From positions 62,001 to 126,000 of the forward strand of contig NZ_WBXM01000008.1 in NCBI RefSeq assembly GCF_033042135.1: a stretch of 64,000 nucleotides of DNA. Reading direction: 5' to 3'. The DNA comes from Haloechinothrix sp033042135 (GTDB lineage: Bacteria > Actinomycetota > Actinomycetes > Mycobacteriales > Pseudonocardiaceae). Numbering within the stretch: position 1 is the first letter of the stretch; the number at the start of each line of letters is the position of its first letter. The position numbers and the translations under genes are program-made. Under the pieces are notes generated by a model that had not been told where the DNA came from, ran no database searches, and saw only the letters and a list, made by a program, of their open reading frames with translations. Positions 52,580 to 60,578 of this stretch are shown here, piece after piece.

Positions 52580-54277
52580 ATGGCCATGCCGAATGATCTC
52601 GAGATCTCGCGGCACACTGTGCTCAAGCCGATCGGTCGCGTCGCAGCCGACATCGGTATCGCCGAGCACCTGGTCGAGCCGTACGGCAGGAATGTAGCCA
52701 AGATCTCGCTGGATGCCATCGGCGAGCGTGACGGCACGCGACGCGCCCGGTACGTCGTGGTCACCGCGATCACCCCGACACCGCTCGGCGAAGGTAAGAC
52801 CACCACAACGGTCGGTCTGGGCCAGGCCTTCGATCACCTGGATCAGCGGGCGGTCATCGCGATCCGCCAGCCGTCCATGGGCCCGACGTTCGGCATCAAG
52901 GGCGGCGCGGCAGGTGGCGGCTACGCGCAGGTGGCCCCGATGGAGGCGCTCAACCTCCACCTCACCGGCGACATGCACGCCGTAACCGCGGCGCACAACC
53001 TGCTGGCCGCCATGCTCGACAACCACCTGCACAAGGGCAACGCCCTCGGCATCGACCCCCACACGATCACCTGGCGACGGGTCATCGACTCCAACGACAG
53101 GGACCTGCGGCAGATCGTGACCGGGCTCGGGGGCAAAGCCGACGGCACACCGCGGCAGACAGGTTTCGACATCACCGCAGCGAGCGAGGTCATGGCGATC
53201 CTCGCGCTGTCGACTTCACTGGCCGACCTGCGGCAACGGCTGGGCAGGATCGTCGTCGGCTACGACCACGACGGGCAGCCGGTCACCGCAGAGCAGCTCA
53301 AGGCGGCGGGCGCGATGTGCGTGATCCTTCGCGAGGCGATCAAACCGAACCTGATGCAGACGATCGAGCACACCCCCGTGCTGGTGCACTGTGGCCCGTT
53401 CGGCAACATCGCGCACGGCAACTCCTCGATCGTCGCGGACCGGATCGGCATCCGCGACACCGACTACCTGATCACCGAGGCAGGCTTCGGCGCCGACATG
53501 GGTGCCGAGCGGTTCTTCAACATCAAGTGCCGCACCTCCGGCATGGCCCCGGACGCCGCGGTGATCGTGGCGACCGTCCGGGCGTTGAAGGCACACTCGG
53601 GCAACTACCGGATCTCCGCGGGTCGCCCGCTGCCCGACGAGTTGCTCGCCGAGAATCCGGACGATGTCCGCGTGGGTGCTGCGAACCTGCGCAAGCAGAT
53701 CGCCAACATCCGCGCGCACGGAGTGACGCCGGTGGTCGCGATCAACGCTTTCCCCACCGACCACCCCAGCGAGCGGCAGGCCATCATGGACGTCGCAGCC
53801 GAGGAGGGGGTCCGGGCGGCCACCAGCACGCACTTCACCGAGGGCGGTAAGGGGGCCGTGGAGCTCGCCGACGCGGTGGCCGAGGCCTGCAACGAGCCCG
53901 CGGACTTCCGGCTGCTCTACGAGGACGACCTCCCTCTTGTGGACAAGATCGACCGCATCGCCAGGGACGTGTACGGCGCGGACGGGGTGGACATTTCCCC
54001 CGCGGCGCAGCGGCAGCTGGCCACCTACGAGCGGTGTGGCTACGGCATGTTGCCGGTGTGCATCGCCAAGACCCACCTGTCGCTGTCGGCCGATCCTGCG
54101 CTGAAGGGGGCACCGACCGGCTGGCGCCTGCCGGTGCGCGAGGTGCGGGCCTCCGTGGGCGCCGGGTTCATCTACGCGATCTGCGGCGAGATGCGGACCA
54201 TGCCGGGTCTGTCCTCCGCGCCCGCAGCGGAGCAGATCGACATCGACGACGCGGGCCAGATCGTGGGGTTGTCGTAG
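52580..54277 (+). CDS. fhs: Formate-tetrahydrofolate ligase
   Basis: Interconverts formate + THF + ATP with 10-formyl-THF; running backwards it makes ATP from C1 units. Identified by TPTPLGEGKTTTTVGLGQAF (P-loop), RQPSMGPTFGIKGGAAGGGYAQV, EAGFGADMGAERFFNIKC and the C-terminal GEMRTMPGLSSAPAA. 565 residues, normal. Its presence beside a methyltransferase and MetF-like gene suggests disposal of C1 groups as formate; a FolD is needed between and is not in the window. GAGAGGGG precedes the ATG. Confidence 0.97.
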   Translation: MAMPNDLEISRHTVLKPIGRVAADIGIAEHLVEPYGRNVAKISLDAIGERDGTRRARYVVVTAITPTPLGEGKTTTTVGLGQAFDHLDQRAVIAIRQPSMGPTFGIKGGAAGGGYAQVAPMEALNLHLTGDMHAVTAAHNLLAAMLDNHLHKGNALGIDPHTITWRRVIDSNDRDLRQIVTGLGGKADGTPRQTGFDITAASEVMAILALSTSLADLRQRLGRIVVGYDHDGQPVTAEQLKAAGAMCVILREAIKPNLMQTIEHTPVLVHCGPFGNIAHGNSSIVADRIGIRDTDYLITEAGFGADMGAERFFNIKCRTSGMAPDAAVIVATVRALKAHSGNYRISAGRPLPDELLAENPDDVRVGAANLRKQIANIRAHGVTPVVAINAFPTDHPSERQAIMDVAAEEGVRAATSTHFTEGGKGAVELADAVAEACNEPADFRLLYEDDLPLVDKIDRIARDVYGADGVDISPAAQRQLATYERCGYGMLPVCIAKTHLSLSADPALKGAPTGWRLPVREVRASVGAGFIYAICGEMRTMPGLSSAPAAEQIDIDDAGQIVGLS

Positions 54278-54417
54278 CGAAGGCCGATCGTCGTGCGTGG
54301 ACACGATCAGATCGGCACGAGCGTGGTCGCCGGGAATGAGCGGGCCGTCCCCGTGCCAGTGGCCGGTCGCCTCCGGAGCGCGCTCGCCGTGAAGAGATCA
54401 TGGTAGTTTCTTTATAT

Positions 54418-54460
54418 GCAACCGTTGCGTATTATGCTCTGATATATCTATGATGTATGT
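54418..54460 (+). promoter_or_regulatory. GntR gene promoter with GCAAC-C-GTTGC operator; leaderless
   Basis: TTGCGT (54425-54430), 18 bases, TATGAT (54449-54454), then 6 bases to the ATG, so the transcript likely starts at the start codon. The palindrome GCAACCGTTGC (54418-54428) overlaps the -35, and GTTGCGTA repeats the half-site seen at 50357. This suggests autoregulation. Confidence 0.65.
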
Positions 54461-55171
54461 ATGCGCCCCGTCACACCACAGCAGCCGTCAGGCAGGTACC
54501 ACCTGCCTGACCTGGTGACCCTTGAACCGGGGGCACGGAGTGTCAGCAGTCTCAGCGAGAAGGCCTACTACCTCCTCCGCGACAAGCTGATCACACTCGA
54601 CCTGCCGCCAGGGGCCACGATCGACGAGCGTGCACTGCAAGCCGAACTGGGCGTCGGCAGGACCCCTATCAGGGAGGCCTTACGCAGGTTGGCCGATGAC
54701 CGGTTGGTCCACGTGGCACCGCGCCGCGGCATGTTCGTCAGCCACGTCCACCTCGGGGACCTCAGCGCCATCAGCGAGGTCCGCATCGAGCTCGAATCCT
54801 ATGCCGGGTACCTGGCCGCTACCCGCATCACCGCTGCCGATCGGGACGCGATGCACAGCATGCTCACGGAGCTCGACGATGATCACGCGGCGAGCGATCA
54901 TCGGGAGTTGATCCAACTCGACCTGCGCACCCACCGCCTGGTGCACCGGGCTACACAGAACGCCTACCTGGCGGCCACGCTCGAGGAATACTACGTCCAC
55001 AGTCTACGGATTTGGTTCCTCGCGCTCGACCGACTCCCCCGGCTCGACCGTGCCGTGCACGAGCACCGCGAGCTACTGGAAACCGTGCTGGACGGCAATC
55101 CGCGAGCCGCCGAGCAATGCCTTCGCAAACACGTCGCCGGATTCGAAGGCGAGATACGGGCAGTGCTCTAG
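54461..55171 (+). CDS. GntR-family regulator with FCD ligand domain
   Basis: 236 residues. The N-terminal winged helix reads LSEKAYYLLRDKLITLDLPPGATIDERALQAELGVGRTPIREALRRLADDRLV, the FadR-subfamily pattern; the C-terminal FCD helical domain (EVRIELESYAGYLAATRITAADRDAM...) would bind a metal and a carboxylate ligand. No ribosome site precedes the ATG, consistent with a leaderless message. It lies inside the C1 locus between fhs and the flavoprotein and is the obvious candidate for its repressor. Confidence 0.92.
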   Translation: MRPVTPQQPSGRYHLPDLVTLEPGARSVSSLSEKAYYLLRDKLITLDLPPGATIDERALQAELGVGRTPIREALRRLADDRLVHVAPRRGMFVSHVHLGDLSAISEVRIELESYAGYLAATRITAADRDAMHSMLTELDDDHAASDHRELIQLDLRTHRLVHRATQNAYLAATLEEYYVHSLRIWFLALDRLPRLDRAVHEHRELLETVLDGNPRAAEQCLRKHVAGFEGEIRAVL

Positions 55172-55260
55172 CCGGCTGGTGCACTGTCACCGACCAGCAC
55201 CCGACAGCTCCATACCGCTCCGAACCCTTCGCCGTCCCGCGATCGTCGATAGGAGACGCC

Positions 55261-57804
55261 ATGACCACCGCGAAAACGCTGCCCGACCGAGCCGACGTCG
55301 TCGTGATCGGCGCGGGGATCGTCGGGAACTCGCTCGTCCACCACCTGGCTCAGCTCGGCTGGCGCAGCATCGTGCTGCTCGACAAGGGGCCGCTGCCCGA
55401 TCCCGGTGGCTCCACGGGCCACGCCTCCAACTTCTGCTTCCCGGTTGACCACTCCAAGGAGATCACCGCCTTGACGGTGGACTCCATGCACCAGTACGAG
55501 AAGCTCGGCACGCTGACCGCCTGCGGGGGGATCGAACTCGCGCGTAACGCCAGCCGGGTGGACGAGCTCCACCGGCGCATGGCCTCGGCCAACGCCTGGG
55601 GTGTGCACGCCGAGCTGATCACCCCGGCGAAGGTGGCCGAGCTCGTGCCGTTCATCGACCCGAGCGTGATCCAGCTCGGTTTCTGGGAACCCTCGGCGGC
55701 CGTGGTCGACCCGTTACAGTCCGGCGCACTGATGCGGGAACAGGCCAACGCGCTCGGTGCGCTGACCATCTCGGCCAACACCGAAGTGCTCGACATCAGC
55801 GTCACCCGGGGGCGGTTCGACCAGGTACGAGCGGTGCACACCGATCGTGGCGACATCGAGACCGACACCGTGGTCGTCGCATGTGGAGTGTGGAGCGCGC
55901 GTATCGCCGCCATGGCGGGTGCGCGGCTGCCGCTGACCCCGGCGGTGCACCAGATGATCGACGTCGGGCCGATCCCGGAGTTCGCCGAAACCCACACCGA
56001 GGTCGCCTACCCGCTCATCCGTGACATGGACCCGCTGATGTACGAGCGGCAGAGCGGCGCCGACCTCGAGATCGGTTCCTACGCGCACCGCCCGATCCTG
56101 CACGACGCCGACGACATCCCGTCGCTCGAAGCCGCACAGCTGTCCCCTACCCAGCTACCGTTCACCAGCGACGACTTCGACCAGCAGATGGAGGACGCGC
56201 TGGAGCTGTTCCCCGGCATCCTCAACGCTCCCGGAGCGGGCATCCGGCACGCCATCAACGGCCTGCTGTCGGTCACCCCGGACGGTAGCCCGCTGCTCGG
56301 CGAGACGCCCGAGGTGAAAGGGCTGTGGTCGGCGGCAGCTGTGTGGATCAAGGAAGGGCCCGCGGTGGGCAGGATGCTGGCACAGTGGATGACCGACGGT
56401 ACCACCGAGATCGACCTGCACGGCGCCGACGTCGCCCGCTTCTACCCGAACCAGCGGACCGCCACGCACGTGCGTGCCCGCGCGGAGGAAGGCTACAACA
56501 AGATCTACGGGATCGTGCACCCGAACGAGCAGTGGGCCTCCAACCGCGGGCAGCGCCGCTCCCCCTTCTACCCGCGCGAGGTCGAACGCGGGGCGGAGTT
56601 CTTCGAGGTCGGCGGTTGGGAACGTCCACACTGGTACGAGTCCAACGCCCCGCTGCTCGACGAGTTCGCCGACCGGATCGCCGAGCGTCCGCACGAGTGG
56701 GACTCGCGGTGGTGGTCGCCGATCATCGACGCCGAACACCTCGCCATGCGCGAGCGGGTCGCCGCGATCGACCTGAGTGCTTTCGCCCATTTCGACGTCT
56801 CCGGCCCCGGCGCGCTCGCCTACCTGGAGCGGATGGCGATGGCCCAGGTCGACAAGCCCGTCGGCAAGGTCATCTACACGCCGATCCTGGACTACCGGGG
56901 CGGCTTCCGCAGCGATCTGACGATCGTGCGGCTCGGCGAGGAATCCTTCCGCGTCATCACCGGCGGCGCCGACGGGGCGCGCGACAGGAAGTGGTTCACC
57001 GACCACCTGCCCGCCGACGGTTCGGTCGCCTTCGCCGAGCTGACCTCGGCTGTGTGCACGCTGGGTCTCTGGGGCCCACGTGCGCGCGAGGTGCTGTCCG
57101 CGGTCACTGAGGAGGACGTCTCCGCAGAGGCGTTCGGGTTCGGCACCGCGCGGCACATCACGGTGGACGGGGTGCCGGTGCTCGCGCTGAAGATCTCCTA
57201 CGTCGGCGACCTCGGCTGGGAGCTCCACGCTCCGTTCGATCAGGGCCTGCGGCTGTGGGACGCGATCTTCACGGCAGGTGCCGAGCACGGCATCGTGCCT
57301 GCGGGCATCGGCGTGTACGGCACCACCGGCAGGCTCGAGAAAGGCTATCGGCTGATGGGGGCCGAGCTGGAGGCCGAGTACGACCCGGTCGAGGCGGACC
57401 TGGCGCTGCCGAAGGTGAAGTCGGCCGACTTCAATGGCAAGGAGGCCTACGTCGCCGCCCGTTCCCACCAACCGGCTGCCCTGCTGTGCACACTGACCGT
57501 CGACGACCACACCGGCACCTCGGGCAACGTCGGCACTACCCGCTACCCGCAGCCCCACTCGCCGGTGCTGACCAGCTCGGGTGAGCGGATCGTGGACAGC
57601 AAGGGCAGGGGAGCCTACGTCACCAGCGCGGGCTCGGCTCCCTCGCTCGGTACGTACCTGCTGATGAGCTACCTGCCCCCGTTCCACGCCGTTGAGGGAA
57701 CCAAGCTGCTCGTCGAGTACTTCGGCGAGCACTACCCGGTCACCGTGGCGCGTGTCGGTAGGACGCCGCTGTTCGATCCAGAAGACCGGCGCATGAAGGC
57801 ATGA
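55261..57804 (+). CDS. Dimethylglycine oxidase/dehydrogenase-like flavoprotein fused to GcvT domain
   Basis: 847-residue two-part enzyme: an N-terminal FAD/DAO domain (GAGIVG at 17-22) with DKGPLPDPGGSTGH, whose His54 matches the covalent-flavin His of Arthrobacter dimethylglycine oxidase, a FAO_M-type linker, and a C-terminal THF-binding GcvT pair. Other DMGO active-site residues are conserved: His in PAVHQM, Tyr in LMYERQ, Asp in PILDYRGG of the THF domain. It should demethylate an N-methyl amine (dimethylglycine, sarcosine or similar), feeding the C1 unit to THF. Arthrobacter DMGO uses oxygen; the following ETF genes suggest this one uses ETF. AGGAG precedes the ATG. Confidence 0.9.
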   Translation: MTTAKTLPDRADVVVIGAGIVGNSLVHHLAQLGWRSIVLLDKGPLPDPGGSTGHASNFCFPVDHSKEITALTVDSMHQYEKLGTLTACGGIELARNASRVDELHRRMASANAWGVHAELITPAKVAELVPFIDPSVIQLGFWEPSAAVVDPLQSGALMREQANALGALTISANTEVLDISVTRGRFDQVRAVHTDRGDIETDTVVVACGVWSARIAAMAGARLPLTPAVHQMIDVGPIPEFAETHTEVAYPLIRDMDPLMYERQSGADLEIGSYAHRPILHDADDIPSLEAAQLSPTQLPFTSDDFDQQMEDALELFPGILNAPGAGIRHAINGLLSVTPDGSPLLGETPEVKGLWSAAAVWIKEGPAVGRMLAQWMTDGTTEIDLHGADVARFYPNQRTATHVRARAEEGYNKIYGIVHPNEQWASNRGQRRSPFYPREVERGAEFFEVGGWERPHWYESNAPLLDEFADRIAERPHEWDSRWWSPIIDAEHLAMRERVAAIDLSAFAHFDVSGPGALAYLERMAMAQVDKPVGKVIYTPILDYRGGFRSDLTIVRLGEESFRVITGGADGARDRKWFTDHLPADGSVAFAELTSAVCTLGLWGPRAREVLSAVTEEDVSAEAFGFGTARHITVDGVPVLALKISYVGDLGWELHAPFDQGLRLWDAIFTAGAEHGIVPAGIGVYGTTGRLEKGYRLMGAELEAEYDPVEADLALPKVKSADFNGKEAYVAARSHQPAALLCTLTVDDHTGTSGNVGTTRYPQPHSPVLTSSGERIVDSKGRGAYVTSAGSAPSLGTYLLMSYLPPFHAVEGTKLLVEYFGEHYPVTVARVGRTPLFDPEDRRMKA

Positions 57805-57817
57805 AAGGGGCCAGGCC

Positions 57818-58588
57818 ATGGATGTACTGGTATGTGTCAAGCGGGTGCCCGCGCCGGGCGGGAAGCTCCTGCTGACCGAGGACGGCCTGAGCGTGGACAC
57901 CCGTCACCTCGGGTTCACCATCGGCCCGCACGAGGAATGCGCCGTTGAGGAGGCGATCCGCATCGCGGCCGAGCACGGCGGCAGCGTCACGGTGCTCAGC
58001 GCGGGCCCGCCCGAGACCGAGGAGCAGTTGCGCTACGCGCTGTCCATGGGCGCCGATCACGGGGTACTGGCCGAGGTCGGTGCGACGGAACTCGACCCGG
58101 AGGCCACCGCCGCGGCACTGGTGGAGACCATCCGCACGCTCGAGTCCGAGAGCAAGCCCTTCGACCTGGTGCTGTTCGGCAACGAGACCGCCGATGCCGG
58201 GCACTATCAGGTCGGGGTCAGGGTGGCCTGCGCGCTCGGGCTGCCGATAGTCGGCGGGATCAAGGGAATCGAGCTCGTCGGTGGCCAGGCTCGAGTGCAG
58301 CTGAAGCGCGACGTCTCCGACGGGGTGGAGGTCTACGATACCCCGTTGCCTGCGGCGGCCGCTGTGAAGGAAGGCCTGAACCTGCCCCGCTACCCGAGCA
58401 TCAAGGGCCGTCTCCGGGCCAAGAAGGCACCGCTGCGCACGCTGCGGCCGACCCCGGAGCCCGGCGGGTTGCGGACCGTCCGGCTGCGCCAGCCCCCCGA
58501 GAAGGAACACGCGACCGTGGTGCTCGGCCATGGTGCCGAAGCCGCCGAGGCCGTGGTCGACGTGCTGGCCGAGAAAGGATTGGTGTGA
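57818..58588 (+). CDS. ETF beta subunit, locus-specific paralogue
   Basis: 256 residues, second EtfB in the window. MDVLVCVKRVPAPGGKLLLTEDG and VLFGNETADAGHYQVGVRVACALGLPIVGG are the family blocks; LPRYPSIKGRLRAKK is the recognition loop. Compared with the housekeeping copy the AMP/recognition segments differ (NETADAGH against NEASDGRG), suggesting its own partner. 13 bases after the flavoprotein gene, so likely its electron acceptor. Confidence 0.93.
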   Translation: MDVLVCVKRVPAPGGKLLLTEDGLSVDTRHLGFTIGPHEECAVEEAIRIAAEHGGSVTVLSAGPPETEEQLRYALSMGADHGVLAEVGATELDPEATAAALVETIRTLESESKPFDLVLFGNETADAGHYQVGVRVACALGLPIVGGIKGIELVGGQARVQLKRDVSDGVEVYDTPLPAAAAVKEGLNLPRYPSIKGRLRAKKAPLRTLRPTPEPGGLRTVRLRQPPEKEHATVVLGHGAEAAEAVVDVLAEKGLV

Positions 58589-58591
58589 GCC

Positions 58592-59581
58592 ATGCTGCTG
58601 GTCGTCGTCGAGGAGCAGGCCGGATCCCTCTCCGGCGGGTCGCTGGAAGCCGTCAGCTGCGCCAGGGAACTCGCCGAGGGCAGCGCCGAGGCGCTGCACG
58701 CGGTCGCGTTCGCGGAGAACACCGACCATGCCGCCGACCTGGCCGCGCCGCTGTCGAAGTACGGGGTGGCCGCGCTGCACCTGCTGACCGGTGAGGCGAT
58801 GGCGGAGTACTGCCCCGAACTGTGGGGACGGGCCATTGCTGAACTGATCGAGCACACCGACGCCACCGGCCTCGTCGGTCCCGCCTCGGACCGGGGCAAC
58901 GAGCTGCTCGCGCACGCGGCCGCGCGCACCGGGCAGCCGTTCGCCAGCAACTGTGTGGCCGTCGAGCCCGGTGAAGTGTGGACACTGACCCGGCTACGCG
59001 GCGGCGGGATCCTGCTGGAAGACGCCGAGCTGTCCGGCCAGGTGAGGATCGTCAGCCTGGCTCAGGGAGCCGTGGAGCCGGTCGAGGCCGCCACCACGCA
59101 CGAGGTCGCGGTGCGGGAGTTCACCCCCACGCTGGGCGAGTCCCTGCCCCACAGCAGCCTCGCCGAACGCACCAGCAGGGGCTCGGGCATCACCCTGGCC
59201 ACCGCCCCTGTGGTGGTCTCCGGCGGTCGCGGTGTCGGCAGCGCGGAGGGCTTCGCCGCGCTCGAGGAGCTGGCGGAACTGGTCGGCGGCGCGGTGGGAT
59301 GTTCGCGCGTGGCCACCAACAACGGGTGGCGCCCGCACAGCGACCAGGTCGGCCTGACGGGCACCAAGATCGCTGCGGACCTCTACATCGCCTGCGGGAT
59401 CAGCGGCGCCACCCAGCACTGGGTGGGGTGCATGGGCGCCAAGACTATCCTCGCGATCAATACCGACCCGGAGGCGCCGCTGGTCAGCCGCGCCGACTAC
59501 GCGGTGATCGGAGATGTGCACGATGTGCTGCCAGCGGTGGTAGAGAGGGTGCGGGCCCGCCGGGAGGCCGCTGCGAGCTAG
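58592..59581 (+). CDS. ETF alpha subunit, locus-specific paralogue
   Basis: 329 residues; FAD-domain blocks VVSGGRGVGSAEGFAALEELAELVGGAVGCSRVATNNGW, SDQVGLTGTKIAADLYIACGISGATQH and TILAINTDPEAPLVSRADYAVIGDVHDVLPA. It starts three bases after the beta subunit stop. Together they probably form the dedicated ETF of the demethylase. The FAD-binding Arg and Ser/Thr positions appear intact. Confidence 0.93.
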   Translation: MLLVVVEEQAGSLSGGSLEAVSCARELAEGSAEALHAVAFAENTDHAADLAAPLSKYGVAALHLLTGEAMAEYCPELWGRAIAELIEHTDATGLVGPASDRGNELLAHAAARTGQPFASNCVAVEPGEVWTLTRLRGGGILLEDAELSGQVRIVSLAQGAVEPVEAATTHEVAVREFTPTLGESLPHSSLAERTSRGSGITLATAPVVVSGGRGVGSAEGFAALEELAELVGGAVGCSRVATNNGWRPHSDQVGLTGTKIAADLYIACGISGATQHWVGCMGAKTILAINTDPEAPLVSRADYAVIGDVHDVLPAVVERVRARREAAAS

Positions 59582-59634
59582 CGTGCTCACCTCCTCGGAC
59601 AACGGCTCCGTAACCCTCGTGCGGCTGCGTGTGC

Positions 59635-59669
59635 TTGACGTCAATTCCTTGCTGCCCACGATGTAGACT
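59635..59669 (+). promoter_or_regulatory. IclR gene control region: TTGACGTCAA palindrome and -10 TAGACT
   Basis: The perfect 10-bp palindrome (59635-59644) is followed by a -10-like TAGACT (59664-59669), which ends 8 bases before the GTG chosen, so a leaderless start is possible. The two are 19 bases apart counted from the palindrome end, so TTGACG is not an ideal -35 for this -10. It may be an operator. Confidence 0.45.
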
Positions 59670-59677
59670 TGCAAGCC

Positions 59678-60508
59678 GTGGATATCACCAACGACGACCG
59701 TGCACCTGGCCGCGTCCAGTCCGTCGAACGGGCGGTGACCATCCTCGAGTTTCTCGCCGCGAACGGGTGGTCCGGGGTCACAGACGTCGGGAACGCTCTC
59801 GGTGTCCACAAATCGACGGCGTTCCGGTTGTTGAACACCCTGGAAGGCCGCGGCCTCGTCGAACAACATGTCGACAGCGGCAAGTACCGCCTCGGCTTCG
59901 GGCTGCTCCAACTCGCCCACGCGGTGACCGTGGGCCCCGACATCCGCAGGCAGGCGCAGCCGGGATGTGAGTGGCTGGCACAGCACACCGATGAGACGAT
60001 CACGCTGTCGGTGTGCGAGGAGCACGAATCGGTCACCATCGATCAGATCGTGTCCACCTCCACGGTGGCCAGCCGGAGCTGGCTCGGCAGGCGGATTCCG
60101 CTCCACGCCGCGGCGTCCGGCAAGATCTTCCTCGCCTCGATGCCCGAGGAGGAGTTCGAGGAGGTGATCAAGGGCCCGCACGAACGGTTCACCGAGGGCA
60201 CCATCACCGACCCCCGGTCGCTACGCGAGGACATCGAACGGTCCCGCTCCAACGGCTACGCCACCACAGCCGAGGAGTTCGAGGAGGGGTTGAGCTCGAT
60301 CGCCGCCCCTGTCCTGGGATTCGAAGGCGACGTGGTCGCTGCCATCAGCATCTCCGGCCCGACCTACCGCCTGGACGGCGAGCGCCTGGCCGAATTCGCC
60401 CCCCTGATCCTGGAAGCAGCAGCCCAGGCATCGGCGGGCTTCACCTACGAGTGGCACGGCCACACAGCCACCGCGACGGACATGTCCGGCGAGGGCGGGC
60501 AGGCGTAG
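59678..60508 (+). CDS. IclR-family transcription regulator
   Basis: 276 residues. The winged helix VQSVERAVTILEFLAANGWSGVTDVGNALGVHKSTAFRLLNTLEGRGLVEQ is followed by the IclR effector domain (HDETIT... through RRIPLHAAASGKIFLASMPEEE, then GFEGDVVAAISISGP). The GTG was preferred over a TTG three codons upstream; both lack a ribosome site. It closes the C1 locus and may respond to a substrate or intermediate. Confidence 0.9.
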   Translation: MDITNDDRAPGRVQSVERAVTILEFLAANGWSGVTDVGNALGVHKSTAFRLLNTLEGRGLVEQHVDSGKYRLGFGLLQLAHAVTVGPDIRRQAQPGCEWLAQHTDETITLSVCEEHESVTIDQIVSTSTVASRSWLGRRIPLHAAASGKIFLASMPEEEFEEVIKGPHERFTEGTITDPRSLREDIERSRSNGYATTAEEFEEGLSSIAAPVLGFEGDVVAAISISGPTYRLDGERLAEFAPLILEAAAQASAGFTYEWHGHTATATDMSGEGGQA

Positions 60509-60573
60509 GTGGTGAGCCGAAGGGCCCCTTCGGTACATATCCAGTACCGGAGGGTCCCTTCGGCTCACCACCT
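60507..60573. repeat. Long near-perfect palindrome after IclR (dispersed element)
   Basis: Outer arms of 18 bp (AGGTGGTGAGCCGAAGGG and complement) continue after one mismatch into an 11-bp inner stem (CCCTTCGGTAC with GTACCGGAGGG, one G-T pair), giving about 29 bp of stem. It lies between convergent genes and can serve as a bidirectional terminator. It shares GAGCCGAAGGGCCCCT with the element at 7345. Confidence 0.8.
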
Positions 60574-60578
60574 GCGCG

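Noticed and set aside
56155..57900. 581-residue minus-strand frame opposite the DMGO-like gene
   Set aside because: Antisense shadow with Arg/Gly/Val composition and no motif.
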